A stretch of 64,000 nt of DNA from Branchiostoma floridae (GCF_000003815.2 NC_049995.1:8875802-8939801); one strand, 5' to 3'; numbered from the stretch's first letter, positions 36,220 to 49,400 are shown. A program made the numbers and translations. Notes: generated by a model from the sequence alone, not told the origin.

Positions 36220-38400
36220 TGCATGACCAAAATCGAGAGCATGCGCGTGCAAAATTGACCATACAAAATGTTCAACATCGTAACATCTACTTACTCCCTA
36301 ACTCCTGTGGATGCCAATTTTTTGGTCTTATTCTAGGTCTTTTATCCACTATGCTCATTCCGACAACACCATAACTAACTGAATACTACAGTACTGAGAC
36401 TACATTTAATGAATGAATTAGACAAACCTGCACACCGACACTTTCTGAGGGTTTGGCTGTTAAGTTGTATTTGTTCGACAAATATCCCGTCCCTCTCACT
36501 GTGTGCAAAACCCCTTCACCAAAATGTCAACATACCTTGTTTATTATCCCTTACCTAGGACGGAAATTTGGCTTTATACATGTATAAGGACAAAATCATT
36601 TATCTAGTCAAGTATTACAATGGAATCATTCAAATAGATGCCGTAGATTTAAAGTCATATGTCTACCTAAAAGTCAAAAAACGTCATACGACATTTTAAA
36701 AAAGCTTTTGATAAATTCGAGATTCCGTGTATCGCTAATGTATTACGATGATTCCGGCTACAAATTGAATTGCAGATAACAGATAACAATTTAACACTCT
36801 CATATGTCCAAACATACAAACCATCAAACAAAAATATTGTTTGCCAGACTTTGTCATAAAGCAGTGATGTTTGCGTCACAAAGTAAACATGCTAATCAAA
36901 TAGATATCTTAATCTCAAGTAGTCGACGCTTTGAACAAAATGTCATATGTACAAGCAATTATCTACTCTTGACATATATTCATACGCGTGTTTTTGTTGC
37001 TAGGTAGTCACGCCATACACCACATGCTCGATAGAACCATTTTTAGCTATTGATGACGACTTTGTTTACGTGATATTTCAGCCACAAATTACAAAGTTAT
37101 TTCCTACGTTTGCTACGGCGATTTTACTTAATCCAACATTAGAAAATTCTATTTCTTGTTTACCTTGACCGTTTTTCAAACGTTTACGGGGGTCTTTTTG
37201 ACATATGATATTACGCACACTTATCAACAATGATACATTCAATATTCTATAATCATATTCGGTAAATAAAAATACATCGACACTATAACATCAGTCCATA
37301 TTCAGATCAGTCAAAGCTAGTTTTCCTGATTCTGCGAATTGTTCACGGTTTTCTCCCATCCTTAACACCGAATACTGTATATGTATAGTTTGCCAGGGGA
37401 AGATTTAGTTATACATTTATTACTAAAAATGAAATCGATAATTGTATATCATTAATAAATTTGGAATTCGTACACCCTACACCGCGAGCTCGACAAAATA
37501 TTGTCGTGCCATCAATATTTTTTATGAAAGTCAACTTTACGTATGCATTACGTGTGCTTAAAGATATTTTGTGTATATGTCCGTACATATTTGATCTTCC
37601 TCTCGCTGTCCCCAACACTATCTACATCTAATGCCTATGGAGAGTACACAGGTCGCTGTTGTACGAGCCATTAGCTTGTTGTTATATCGATGGTCGTAGT
37701 CCATATTTGTTGTTGAGACACAAATAATTACACACACATTTCCAGCAAGTGTATGATACAAAACTACGCAACAGGAATCATGAAAACTACACAAGAAAGG
37801 TTGTTACCTTGTCAGGCTGTTGGAGAAACGGTCGGTATATCCTCCTAGATCCTTCACGACGAGTTCGTCTGCTAGAGTCCTACAGGCGTTCATAGAGGCA
37901 AGGACCCATAGCCTTCCCTTTAAGATCCATGATGAGATGAGTTGAAATAGTACAAGGTCATTGATTCGATCACAGGGACAGGGTTTTGACTACAGCACTT
38001 CATAGATTTTAATGATGTCATTGCCAGACAACTACGTGCTCATAATGAAATAGTATATTCAGTGAACATTATGTTTCATAATGAAAAAATAGCCAGCTGC
38101 ATTAGTATTTATCATCCACTGTGTTACAGACAATGAGAAATAGTAGTATAAATAAGATGATTGATAAAAAGACGAAACACGTCCCCTGCTCGGATACGAA
38201 AAGGTCATGTGAAAATGTTTTGTTTTGTGTATTCATCACGCAATTCTGTTCAGGATATGGGGTCTTGATTTTTTTCAACTCAGCAAACGGTGCAATCTCG
38301 ACCTGTCATCAGCCTACGTCATCAGAACCTTTGTGTCGCCTCACCATGCTTGTCACTCAAAACATTAAAGGGCACCGCGAGCTCGACAAGGTTGAACAGT
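36220..38400. other. No gene recognised
   Basis: AT-rich, with fewer recognisable repeats than its surroundings. No splice-flanked conserved frame was found. Confidence 0.5.
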
Positions 38401-38410
38401 GTGTAAGGAT

Positions 38411-38802
38411 CAGGGCTCGAAATTCATATTCGGAATCTATAGGTGCACTGGTGCACCTTTATCAAAATGTAATTAACGAAGTTATAACGAAGATGCGCAC
38501 AGGAATCATTTTGGGTGCACATCATCAAATAGAGTAAAATATGTCCACAAAACCTAATTATCAACTGATCTTCTTCAGAGTTAGTGTCATAATTCAAACA
38601 AGAAATGCAATAGTTAGTTATCTTGTTTATTCTCGTTGTTACATGTTACGAGTGAATTGTATACAAATCTAGTACGATGTATGTACGTACGTAACCCTGC
38701 ACACATTTCTAGGTGCAACAGTGCATCCATTCTTCGGTCAAAAATTGGGTGCACAGCTTTCGGTGCACAACAGTGCAGATGCACCCAGTATTTCAAGCCC
38801 TG
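38411..38802. mobile_element. hAT-like MITE, CAGGGCTCGAAAT ends
   Basis: Left CAGGGCTCGAAATTC, right ATTTCAAGCCCTG, rich in GGTGCACxxxGTGCACC. No clear target duplication. Confidence 0.7.
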
Positions 38803-39584
38803 TAGAATTCTCAGTAATCACTGTGTAGATGAGCTGTATCATTATGGATGGATAATATATGTCATCCCTTAATTGATCATCTTGTGCCCCCTACATCTGA
38901 TGTTATTAGAGCGCTGATATACTTCCTGTTAGCAGGGTGCAATTAAGAAACTACAAATCTGAGATTAATCAGGGTCCAATTTCCACCCTGTCAATCATCG
39001 TATCTCGACCAATCGTTGCGCTCAATTGAAAACGAATTGCTTTCGTCGGAGTACGACACAAAACAAGGGAAGCATTTTGTGAATTTTACGAGAAAGCATT
39101 GTTATGACTTCGATTTTGTAGTTTTAATTTAACTGAATTTAGGCATGCTTTTGGATTACCTTCGCCAGATGGTTATGTTTTGTTTGGGCCGTTTGTTTGG
39201 ATGTTTGTCTGTATGTGTATTTGTTGCTAGCATAACTCAATAAGCTGTAAATGGATCCTTATGATATTTGGTAGGTGGAGAGGGGTCGGCAAAACACTGG
39301 TCACGTATGACAACCGTCGTCCTAGCGGATTTCTGCGGTACTGTAGTGTAACTTCCGATTTTTATTCCTCGTTTTCACGGTGACATCATGCAGATGCCAA
39401 AGTGTTTCATTTACAATATAAAAGGCAGGATATAAATCTAAAACCTACATAAAGCCTCAAACAAGCCAAAAAAGAGCAGCAAATAACCTAACAGCGTCAA
39501 ATACCTACCAAAAATGTCTTGTGCATTGAAAACGGTTTCCATAAAAACACACTAACACTAACAGAAACAGTAAGTCACTAATGG

Positions 39585-39830
39585 TGGTATCTCAGTGGAC
39601 TTGTGGCACAGGTGCGGTACCTCGTGGTTCGTCCCTTGCGGCACTAGCTGTTGTGTTATTTTCGACGATTTTTTTTTTACAATTTAGATATTGCATGATA
39701 CGTAAAAATATGACTTAGAAGACAACAAAATACACAAAACGTTAAGAAAATTCGTTCTTTATCTCCGAAATTCGATGAGTATCTTTCGAACCCCGCAGTG
39801 CCGCACCGGTGCCCCAAGTGCAGTGAGACA
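39585..39830. mobile_element. Palindromic MITE, same family (copy 5)
   Basis: Left GGTATCTCAGTGGACTTGTG, right CACCGGTGCCCCAAGTGCAG. The arms have diverged; the interior is AT-rich with a T-run. Confidence 0.85.
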
Positions 39831-40151
39831 TCATCTAAACACTACCTCCGTTGGAGGTGAACATCATTCCAGGAGATAATTGTTGACTCAAATTAATCCC
39901 CATATCCTGAAATGCCCACTAGAGGGTTGGCACGTATACGTAATTATTCTAAAGCATTGTTGACTAAACGTGATCATCCACAAATCATCGGGAAACATGA
40001 TTACATGTTTAATCAGAAGTCAAGTTGATTTATATGTCATATTCCCGTATAGTTAATCAATGACTTACAGAAGGTCGTAGCTAGGGGTAATCTACTGCGC
40101 CATTATCACAAACGTAGGGAGGAAAATGAGTTATAGACTTGGCGATGCATA

Positions 40152-40617
40152 CAGGGGATCCGCCAGCCAATCCGCCATGCAAATTGATGGTAGTTCAGGG
40201 TCTAAAACTTAAAGATTTTTCTCCTGGTCAAATAGGTAGAAATCCTGGCAGTTTTGAGGTGGGTGTGCATGTGACAAGGAGAGTTTCTACGTTCTGATAA
40301 GGGCCAAAAAGTTGAGTTTTTGTGTTTATTAAGGGATATAAAGTTGGGACTTTTTGGTCCTAGCACAAGGCCCCCTCTCTGGGTTTTGGTGCGGTTTTGA
40401 GGTCAAGGGTCAATATTTCAGTTTCCCGGAGGTCTGTGCCGTTATATTCATGGCGACATGTGTTTTTTGGATAGCTGAGATGTCGGGCTTTCATTTGAGG
40501 GTATGTTTGTGTGCCAGTAACGTCAGAAAGTTGAGTTATTAACAGTTGCTTTCTCCTCTTTTTGGTATAGGAAATCATTGTTAAGAGGCTGTATATTGAA
40601 TGACTGGCGGATGCCCT
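40152..40617 (+). mobile_element. 470-base MITE (copy 3)
   Basis: AGGGGATCCGCCAG at the left and CTGGCGGATGCCCT at the right. Body colinear with the other two copies. Confidence 0.88.
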
Positions 40618-40769
40618 ACAATGATGGTGATCTAGAATCAGTTTAGTCCACCGAAAGTTAGTCTATTTCCATATGCAGATGATCGCCTGTCCCCAATGTG
40701 TAGTGAGGATGCAACTAAACTGGGTTGAGGTTTCCATTTTTGTGGACACGGCCTCTTAAGAAGTTGTCA

Positions 40770-40905
40770 TCCAATCAAAGAAAGGAGTTTGCCTAAAGTT
40801 CTGGGTTCGAGTCCCTTGGCATGCTAACGATGCTATGCCCTTGGGAAAGGCACTTAAGACGACTTTCCTCACTCCATCCAGGTGTAAAAATGGGTACCTG
40901 ACATT
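40770..40905 (+). mobile_element. tRNA-derived SINE, 5' truncated
   Basis: Box B GGTTCGAGTCC (40804-40814), then CTTGGGAAAGGCACTTAAG, TTTCCTCACTCCATCCAGG and TGTAAAAATGGGTACC. Confidence 0.6.
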
Positions 40906-40929
40906 TTTTTTTTCTATTTTGCTTTTGGA

Positions 40930-41165
40930 CAGACGAGGACAATGTGGCACTGCACTCAAGTTTTGTAACTTATATTAACAGTGCCACATATACACGGTAC
41001 AGACAGAAGGTACCCATTTTTACACCTGGGTGAAGTGAGGAAGGTCGTGTAAAGTGGCTTTCCCAAGGGCACAACGTCGGGGTGGGGCACGGCGGAGATA
41101 AAACTGAGAACCTCTAGGTTCCGAGCCGAACGCTCTACCAGTTACGCCACGCCCGACGCCACGAA
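40930..41165 (-). mobile_element. tRNA-derived SINE, inverted
   Basis: Minus strand: GTGGCGTAACTGGTAGAGCG (box A), GGTTCTCAGTTTTATC (box B degraded), CTTGGGAAAGCCACTTTACA tail, ending in the GCACTGCACTCAAG segment. A relative is at 55425-55725. Confidence 0.7.
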
Positions 41166-41608
41166 ACATGTCATGTGACATGTTAGGGAGATAAAGGGCA
41201 GTGGAAGAAGAGGGATGGGCTCCACCTTCTTATACCGTCACAACCCACTGCCCCTTCGGCCTCAAAAAAGGCTATGGGAATGCCTTTATCTTTATCCATG
41301 TGTGGTTGCAGCTCAAGCTCTTACGACATTAATATTGTTCTCTATTAGGTAATGCTAGTTCGTCCTAATTTTTTTCTTTTCTATCTACTGGTGTCCAGTA
41401 TGGTGCTGTTCTTGTTATGTAATTTTGAGCTTTTCTTAGCAAACATTTTATCCATTTCCAGCTCTTGCTCCTATTGGTTGTTTCTTCACACATTATTGTT
41501 TGCAATTCGTTGTATAACTCCCTACTTGATGAAAAATATTGGGCTACAATATGCGCAGAATTTTCCGAAAAGCTCTAGATCTTGATCTAACATGTTGACA
41601 GTTTGTGA

Positions 41609-41866
41609 ATAATAATAATAATATCGGGTGTATTTTGCAGCCAGTAGGTACCCAAAGTGAGGTTAATGAGGCTGTTTAACGTGGTCGAGGCACCTCCTCG
41701 AGCACGGGACCCCCGTTTTACGTTCCTCCCGGAAGACGATTTCGTGGAAAACTTCGTGAGGCTACTTGGTTGGGAGGCTCCCATCCAAGTACTGTTCGGA
41801 CCGCGCGTTGCTTAACTTCCGAGATCGAGGGATCGGGTGTGCCAACGCGTCACGCGGCCGAAGCAA
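41609..41866 (-). mobile_element. 5S rRNA-derived SINE (SINE3 type)
   Basis: Minus strand reads GATCTCGGAAGTTAAGCAAC and CAGTACTTGGATGGGAG, the 5S rRNA box A/intermediate and box C promoter region. A body follows with GGGAGGAACGTAAAAC and GGAGGTGCCTCGACCACG, ending TACCTACTGGCTGCAAAATA and an (ATT)n tail. Confidence 0.85.
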
Positions 41867-43290
41867 TAAATAACGTTATATTTCCTTGTCATTCTCCAGC
41901 ATTCTGATCCATTTGCTATGTAGCAAAGCTGGTGGACAAAGTTGGTAAATCCGCGAATAACTATTCAATTGGAAAACCGCTGTTTGAATTTTATTTACAA
42001 CCAAGAGACCGAATTGTTAGCAGCGACCCCTAGCTGCAGTACTACATAGAACCAATCAGCATTGCCCAGAGGAAAGCTACAGATGGTCACCGAACGTCAG
42101 CTGTTGTTGTATTGCTTTGCTTGGACGGTTATCCAGCTTTGGTAAGTTAACGACTCCTAAATCATGTTGCTAGCCCCACAGTTATCAACTAGCACGAAGG
42201 ACTGGAATCAGCACCGACAAACCTGACGCAGTTTTATTTTGTTCTAAAGCTGCGCCCTCCCCACTCCTAAAAGATGGCGCGACGTTTGAGAATACAGCGT
42301 ATCCGAAGAAAATCTGACTTTACAGGCTGAGTTCGACACAATTGATCATGAATTTCGTTAGCGAAAAAACAGAAACAATACACTGTCACTGGAATTACCA
42401 ACGTTAACCTTACCCCGAACTGCAGCTCTCAGCTACCATTTCGTCAGCTCACTTGGCTCAGCACAGAATAAAGAATTTTTCAAACATGGCGGCAAACTGA
42501 TTACGTCACATCAGCTCTCGTGCCCAGGTTTTATTTTACTAAGTCGCCCCGTCCCCATCGCCTGCTGCAGTACGCCATTCCGCTAGATGGCGTTACACTG
42601 CCGGTCTGCTATACCGAATCGAAAAGAAGTATTCTGTCCTGGAACTTGTCAATATAGAGAACAAGATGGAGTAGAAATCACTCACGTCCACTCTTCAGCT
42701 GATCTCGGTACTTTCATGTTGGTTTAAAGAGACTATGACATTAGGAATTATACAAACAAATAATTTGTAGATGAATAAAGTTTGGCTTATTCTGCATGTG
42801 ACATTCACTCATGCAATTCTCGCTGTCTTTGACAAAGAAGTAAAAAATCACAAACGCAAAATATTGATGGAAAAAAACGCCTACAAGTATATCACCTGAA
42901 ACAGTTTTGACTTGACACTTTGCAATAATCGGCAACTTGACACTTCGAGTGTTAAAGAGTCTACGACATTGTGATAATATCACATTGGTCCTTGTTTATT
43001 GCGACACCAACTCAAGTGACAACCAACTTAAGTATTGTACTTTATTCTGGCTAATACTGTGTTGTAATGTCTTGGAATACATCAGATTTATTCTTCATAA
43101 GTCTGGAGTATGTTGTCATGGCGACACTCAACGCGCAGGTCACGTGTCTACAACAATAGCAACGTCATACATGTAAATAAATATATCTGCACCTTTTCTA
43201 TCAGTCAGAGCTTGGCTATTGGTCAGTTTAAATGGTCGTCGACCAATCACAGCGCAGTGCATGGCACTCATGTACTATCGACCTGCGATG
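41867..43290. other. Region downstream of the cyclase gene
   Basis: Two related segments (about 42215-42320 and 42525-42660; TTTTATTTT..GCCCC..CCCC..AGATGGCG) are a diverged repeat. 43113-43247 holds an X-box-like GTTGTCATGGCGAC, CACGTG and two opposed CCAAT motifs. Confidence 0.4.
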
Positions 43291-43296
43291 ACGTTT

Positions 43297-43458
43297 TCAG
43301 CCAACGACGTTGGGAAGGCTGATGTTGCTGACTTCCGGTTTCTCCCGCCCCTTCAGGAAGTACGTCATCAGTTCACCTTTCCCCTTGACCTTGACTACTC
43401 CTCGCTGTTCTAATTTGAAACCGAACTCCTTGAGTAGGTGGCTCGTTTCTTCAACAAC
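43297..43458 (-). CDS. ADCY3-like: Cyclase last coding exon (798-850 plus stop)
   Basis: Acceptor GTTTTCTAG. It encodes [14 protein letters not shown] and [18 protein letters not shown], then a short tail ending SLPNVVG and TGA at 43299-43297. Candidate poly(A) hexamers (AATAAA on this strand) lie at 43088-43093, 43041-43046 and 42995-43000. Confidence 0.95.
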   Translation of the reverse strand, partial: VVEETSHLLKEFGFKLEQRGVVKVKGKGELMTYFLKGREKPEVSNISLPNVVG

Positions 43459-46400
43459 CTAGAAAACAAAATGTCCAAGATATCTTAAAAACTGGTCATG
43501 CCAACAAGGTTAACAGTTTGTCGGTGACTGGATTTGAAATTGAATTGATACACTGTACTTGAGCATTGACGAATTTTGATGAGATTATATGTTTACCAGT
43601 TTATCTGTGTAAAATATGATTCTGGCATATACAAAGTAATTTACTTACGTCGTTGAATTATATATCTTGTATTATTTTCTTTAAGAATTAATGTCTTGTT
43701 TTTTTGTCTTCTGGAAGCTAAGGGGTGAACGTCTCAACAGAATTTTTTCATATTTAGTACAAAAACCATTATTAATATATGGTATCTGAAGGATCCTTGA
43801 TCAAAATTACGTCAGAATAAAGTTAACTGGCGTTGCATTGACTTCTGTTTGTATATCAGCCTATATACCGGATGGTATCCTTATATACGCGGTCATGGCC
43901 TTATATGATTACTACCATTACTGGCCGACAAGTACACCATTCTAGACCCCAACGAGACACATAATCTACCGAGGCCGACAAGTACAATTGTCTACGTCAC
44001 TGATTTACCTGCGTAAGACACCTCTGTAGCTGCGCAACACATCATGCTATGTGTGTGTTGCGCAGCTAAAGTAGTGACGTAAACAATTGTACTTATCGGC
44101 CACGGTACATTACGTTCCGGCGACGTGCTACCACGTTCCCGGTATATGTTCCGTACGTACCTGTATCTGCCCAGGTTGCCCCGTACTCTCCATCCGACTC
44201 GCCACGTTAACGGTGTTCCCCCAGATGTCATAGTGAGGCTTCCTGGCGCCGATGACCCCCGCCACAACAGAGCCTTGGTGGATACCTGCAAACGGATGTA
44301 ATTAGTTAAAGAATGATGTTAAAACCAGACGTTCTGTTGCAGTATCATAGAACGCTAATATATTCGAATGGGCCCCTCGTCTCGGCAATAGCTACCCAAA
44401 TGACAAATATTAACAGGTACCGCTTCATGAGTTTTGTTGTCCACAAACACACAAGCGTACAATTGACACACGAAAACAATCTTCTTGTCGGTGATAAAAC
44501 TGACCAGTACAAAGCTATTCCGGTACAAAACCAGTTTTTCGTCTTGGACCTGATAAAATCAGTGGACCGGACGTTGCACCTATTAGAAGATGAACAGATT
44601 ATATCGGCAGGCGTTCATAACCTAGTACCTGGACCTGGTCCTCTGGACCTGGATCGTACCTGTAACTGAATTTTCCGTATCGGTACCTACCCCTAGCTAT
44701 AGTGTGTATAGATTAAGACTTAATCACAGGAAATCAAAGACCTACCTATTCTCAAGAGGAAGTTGTTGAAGGACTGGTAGTTGATGTTCATCAGGGCCTC
44801 CTTTAGAGCGAGTGCAAAGTCGGCCAGATCCGCTAGGTGTTTCAGTCTCACCAGTCGGTCAGGGCTCTGTATGGAGGTATTAAAACAGAATCGTTACCAA
44901 CACCTTTCGGTGTATAAGACTCTGTAGTCCGTGAGCTACACATGACCACTACAGCAGAGGGTAGTCTACTGGTAATGGTGTATGTTCAACTTCCACAGTC
45001 TTTCCTAGATGCTGATCTTGAGAAGCAGTTTTTGAATACAGGAATGAACGTCATGCTGGCTGTGATATTTTGTCACTTCAAATCTTGTTGCGACGTTTAT
45101 GGTGTATCTCTTGAAAAATTACCCATCCTGTTTTTGCCATATCCCAGTATTTCTTTGCAGTCAGCAGAGGATTCACTTGCTGTGGCTGAAGTTGCAAAAA
45201 AAATCGAAAAAAGAACGTTTACTAATGTCGTAGAATACCAAGTCGTTCCCAAACTAATTATAAATGTACACACACACAAATGATGAATTGTTCGGTACAC
45301 ACATGTACATAGATCTTATAACGAAGACAGAGGATGCCACCGATATATTAGAATCCTAGGAGAACATTAGAACTTGTAGAAAAGAAAGCTATTATATTTT
45401 CAGAACCAAGGACAGGCATCCTCCTACGCAGGGACATCCAACAGCCAAACCGCCTATCTGGATGTACCCTGCTCTTTCAACCGTCACCCTTAGTTCCTGA
45501 CTGCCCTGCTTATGAATATTAATGAGCTTACTCTTACATATGCGAGACCCGTTTTGAAAACAGAAAGGCCTATTCTCTGATTGGCTGACAACTGGTTTGG
45601 AGGGGGGACGTCCACAGGAACTAAGAGCGACGGTTGAAAGAGCAGGGTACATCCAGACAGACGGTTTGGCTGTTGGATGTCCCTGCGTAGGAGGATGAGG
45701 ACAGGTGACAACATGATAAGTCCTGTGCAATGATGAACCTACATGCGCCATGTTGTCGTCAGGGTTGAGTCCCGAGGCGGCCATGTAGCAGCTGCCGATG
45801 GTTTTGATCTTAGTGATGCTGCGGAACTTCGGTTTACTCAGGAGCTGCAAAAAGAAAAAAAAAATGAAAGGAGCGTCATCACTAGGAACGGCCATCTCAA
45901 TTTATAAAGCGTATCAATAGCAATACGTGGCCGACTGTGTCTAATATCAACCCAAACATTATCAAAGTCGTTTTAAAAGAATGTGTATCACAATTAAACT
46001 GATACTAGAACTGGTACAAACCGAGAGGGGGCTCTGAATGCAGCAATCTAAATAACGGCACGTTGCGTTGTAAAAATGCCAAAGCATTACACGATAGGAT
46101 CATTTTGACGAACACCAAGAGCCATTGAGATACAATGGATGTCGTGTACAAGCTATTTCATGAGCGCTCTTTTTGATGTCTGGTGTCCTGGCCGGCCGAC
46201 TCCCCTAGCACACTATTCCCTCTATGTGTCTAATTTCTACTACTGTATTCCGCGGAGCCTGGAAGACGCTAGATGTTAACATACACAGTCCTAAGTGTGC
46301 CGTTGTATGATGTCCTGAATAGACATCACTGGAAACTAATTTGCTCAATGATGTATTAGACTGGTTAATGCCCATTACCGCATCAAAGTCGTAGATGATC

Positions 46401-49400
46401 TCGTTGAGGAATCTGAGACACTCAATGCCGGAGTTGTTCACGCTCTCCTCCGTGTAGAAGTCGGAGAAGTTCGGGATGGACGCGAACAGGACGCCAACTT
46501 CCTCATAGGACTGGCTATATAACTCCTGTGATATTAGCATGAAAGTTTATCTGTGTTGGTAAATGGCATTATAAAGACACCAAACCTAACCTAACGAACA
46601 CTGCGAATAGTTGGCACATTTTTGTATTTTGACTTTATCCAACGAAACAGAGCGTCCCGGATCGCGCGGAGAATATATGTGTAGAGATGGAGGGCGACAC
46701 AGGCTATCTGGCACCTACGACTCATTGCTGCAAGTCACGTGTCTCCAAGTCACGTTCCGGAAGCTGCAGCAGACCGCAGACGGGTCCATTCCGTCAGCTG
46801 AAAATTTGGGTAAGTCCCAACTATTCGCAGATAGCGTTGATTATGTAAAAGTTATTTTTTTCATAACACCTGCACAGATTTTTGTCTGTTGTCTTTTCTA
46901 ACAGCTTATAACATAGAAGATTCTCCTTGGATAATATATGGCGGAAGGTAATGTAAAATCGCTGAGATAACAGTATATTTCAATTGTTGAGAGTAAGTAT
47001 TCTCACATTGTTAACCCATTTGTTATATGCCTACGTATCTACAACATAGACTCACAGTTACCAGATCTTTCTTACATTGGCTTTGCACAATTTATTTCTA
47101 GCTTGCCGTCAGCGTTCATGAATGTATCAATAGTGGATAGAAAAGGTTAGATAATATTTTTGAGAATAAAATCACCTCGTCCTTCCGCTTGACCCCGATG
47201 AAGTGCGTTGACACGTGGGGAGGGAGGATGTTGTTCACAAGATCCTCGTTTTGTTTCCTGATCTGCCCGACCTCTTCACGCTGCTTAGTGGTCTAAAGAA
47301 ACATTTAGGCAGAGCAAAAAAATTCCACAGCGTCTATTATTGCGTATTCTTCTGACATGTAATAGCCTTTATTGCACATTGATGCCCTATCAAACTAAGT
47401 ACAGGTATATACATTTTAGATTTGATTTGATTTGAATACATTTTAGCTCGTTTCTTCGTAATGTTAAAAATGTAGCTTGAGATGTGTTTGTATAATTTCG
47501 TTTGATCAAAACTCATAAGAAAATGAATTTTTTCAACACTAGACAAAGATCAAGTGAGAGAACTTTCCTATAACATGGCTAAAAATATACAGCAGCCGAG
47601 ATTTATCACATTTATCTATCTATCTATTAAGAAATACACAAGTACATCTAAAACGAAACCTCAAGTTCCCAATACTCACCTCCATCTTCCACAGGAAGAG
47701 AAGCCGTGTCGCACTTTCCATCTGTCAGAATAAGAAATATTAATCTTTGATACGTATGATCCAATATTTGTCTGAAAATCAAAACGGTAATTTAGTGATT
47801 TGGAATGAAAGTGTTCTGGACAACTGTGTTGCAAGGCTAGTGTAAACATGTCATGTGTGGCGCACATGTTAATAAGTGCCGTGTGCAGGCATGTGTGCAC
47901 CGTGTGCAGGCATGTTCGTGTCGTGAGGAAACGTGCCGTGTGCAAAATCCCCTTTCCCACCTGTCTGCAGAAGAGAATGAGACAGATGATGACAACATAG
48001 AGTGGAAGTTGCGTGTCGTGTGCAAGTGTGTTTGCCGTGTGTGTGTGTGCCGTGTGCAAACATGTGTATCGTGTGCATAGACCCCCATCCCTACCTGTCT
48101 GCAAATGCGTAAGAGACAGATGGTGATTATGGAGAGACTGACGCAGTGTTTTGGATTTTGCGTGTCGTGTGCAAGTGTGTGTGTGCCGTGTGCAAGCATA
48201 TGTGTGTCGTGTGCACAGACCCCCTTCCGTACCTGTCTGCAGATGAGTAGGAGACAGATGGTGATGACGGACAGACTGACGCAGAGCTGCGCTGCAGGCG
48301 GAACAGGATCCGGGCTGTCCGTTGAGCTGAGAACCAAACAAGAGAAGAATACATGTTTATCAAATTCTATTACCTATAAACCAGAAATAATACGAACTAC
48401 ACTCGTAACAGATTTATCCAACACTACATATGGACAGTTTGTGCAATAAACTGATCCCATAGTCCCGTTCAACTCTTTTAAAACGTAAAAACTAAAACAC
48501 AAAAATTCAAATATTTGATTAATGCAATCACTCTCTCATTGGGAGAATCGATAATTGCTATTCTCTCATTGGTTGAACTGCTAATTGTGATTGACAGCAG
48601 GATTGGTCTATTGACGAAACTTACTTTCCCGTGAAGTTCTGATTGACACTTCTTGATATTCCGAGTCCGCCATTTTCCAGAACGAAACTGACAAGGCACG
48701 TGACAGTGGTGATGACGCACATCGTCAGAAACTTGGTCACGTGACTGATGTGCATCTGTTGAAAAAATGAGTCATGAAAATCATATCGTGATCAAACATG
48801 ATAATTTGGAGAAAAGCAACGTAACAATTCTGATATGTGATCATATGTGGTTATTCTATGCTATGATCGATGCAAGAAAGAANNNNNNNNNNNNNNNNNN
48901 NNNNNNNNNNNNNNNNNNNNNNNNNNNNNNNNNNNNNNNNNNNNNNNNNNNNNNNNNNNNNNNNNNNNNNNNNNNNNNNNNNNNNNNNNNNNNNNNNNNN
49001 NNNNNNNNNNNNNNNNNNNNNNNNNNNNNNNNNNNNNNNNNNNNTACCCATCTGAGTAATGAGTCTAATGTTGTAACGTGCTCGAAGCAACTGACCACTA
49101 CTCGAACAAGGCTCCCCTATTTTACGTCGTAGTGTATTCTAGTAATTCTTACTGCATTCCGGATATCCTTTGGCCACATTCGGGCAGGATTCGAAGTGGC
49201 TTGCCGTTTCGGTTCCCCATCGAATGAGATACGAATGTTTCGAATGATGTTGTAATGCCGCAGAATGCGGTCCTAATGCAGTTAGAATAGTTGGAATACA
49301 CTTAAAATACACTTTGAATGCCGTTCAATATTTCTCCACTTCAAATGCACCTCGACAGTTTTTAACATGTCAAAAACTTTCGCGCCAGCCAAAAGAACGG

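Larger units (their letters stand above)
47850..48232. repeat. Intronic array of TM12 exon ends and GTGTGCA repeats
   Basis: Alternates exon-end copies with GTGTGC/CGTGTGCA-rich spacers, with a period of about 135-140 bases. It fills most of the intron between exon n and exon o and starts at the donor of exon n. Confidence 0.8.

Noticed and set aside
41763-41866. A 5S rRNA gene
   Set aside because: Only the promoter half of 5S is conserved, and it continues into a SINE body with an (ATT)n tail, so it is a 5S-derived SINE.
47676-48341. 221-codon minus-strand frame as a single protein
   Set aside because: It reads through the exon array in a different frame from the cyclase; the cyclase frame is fixed by phase and homology.
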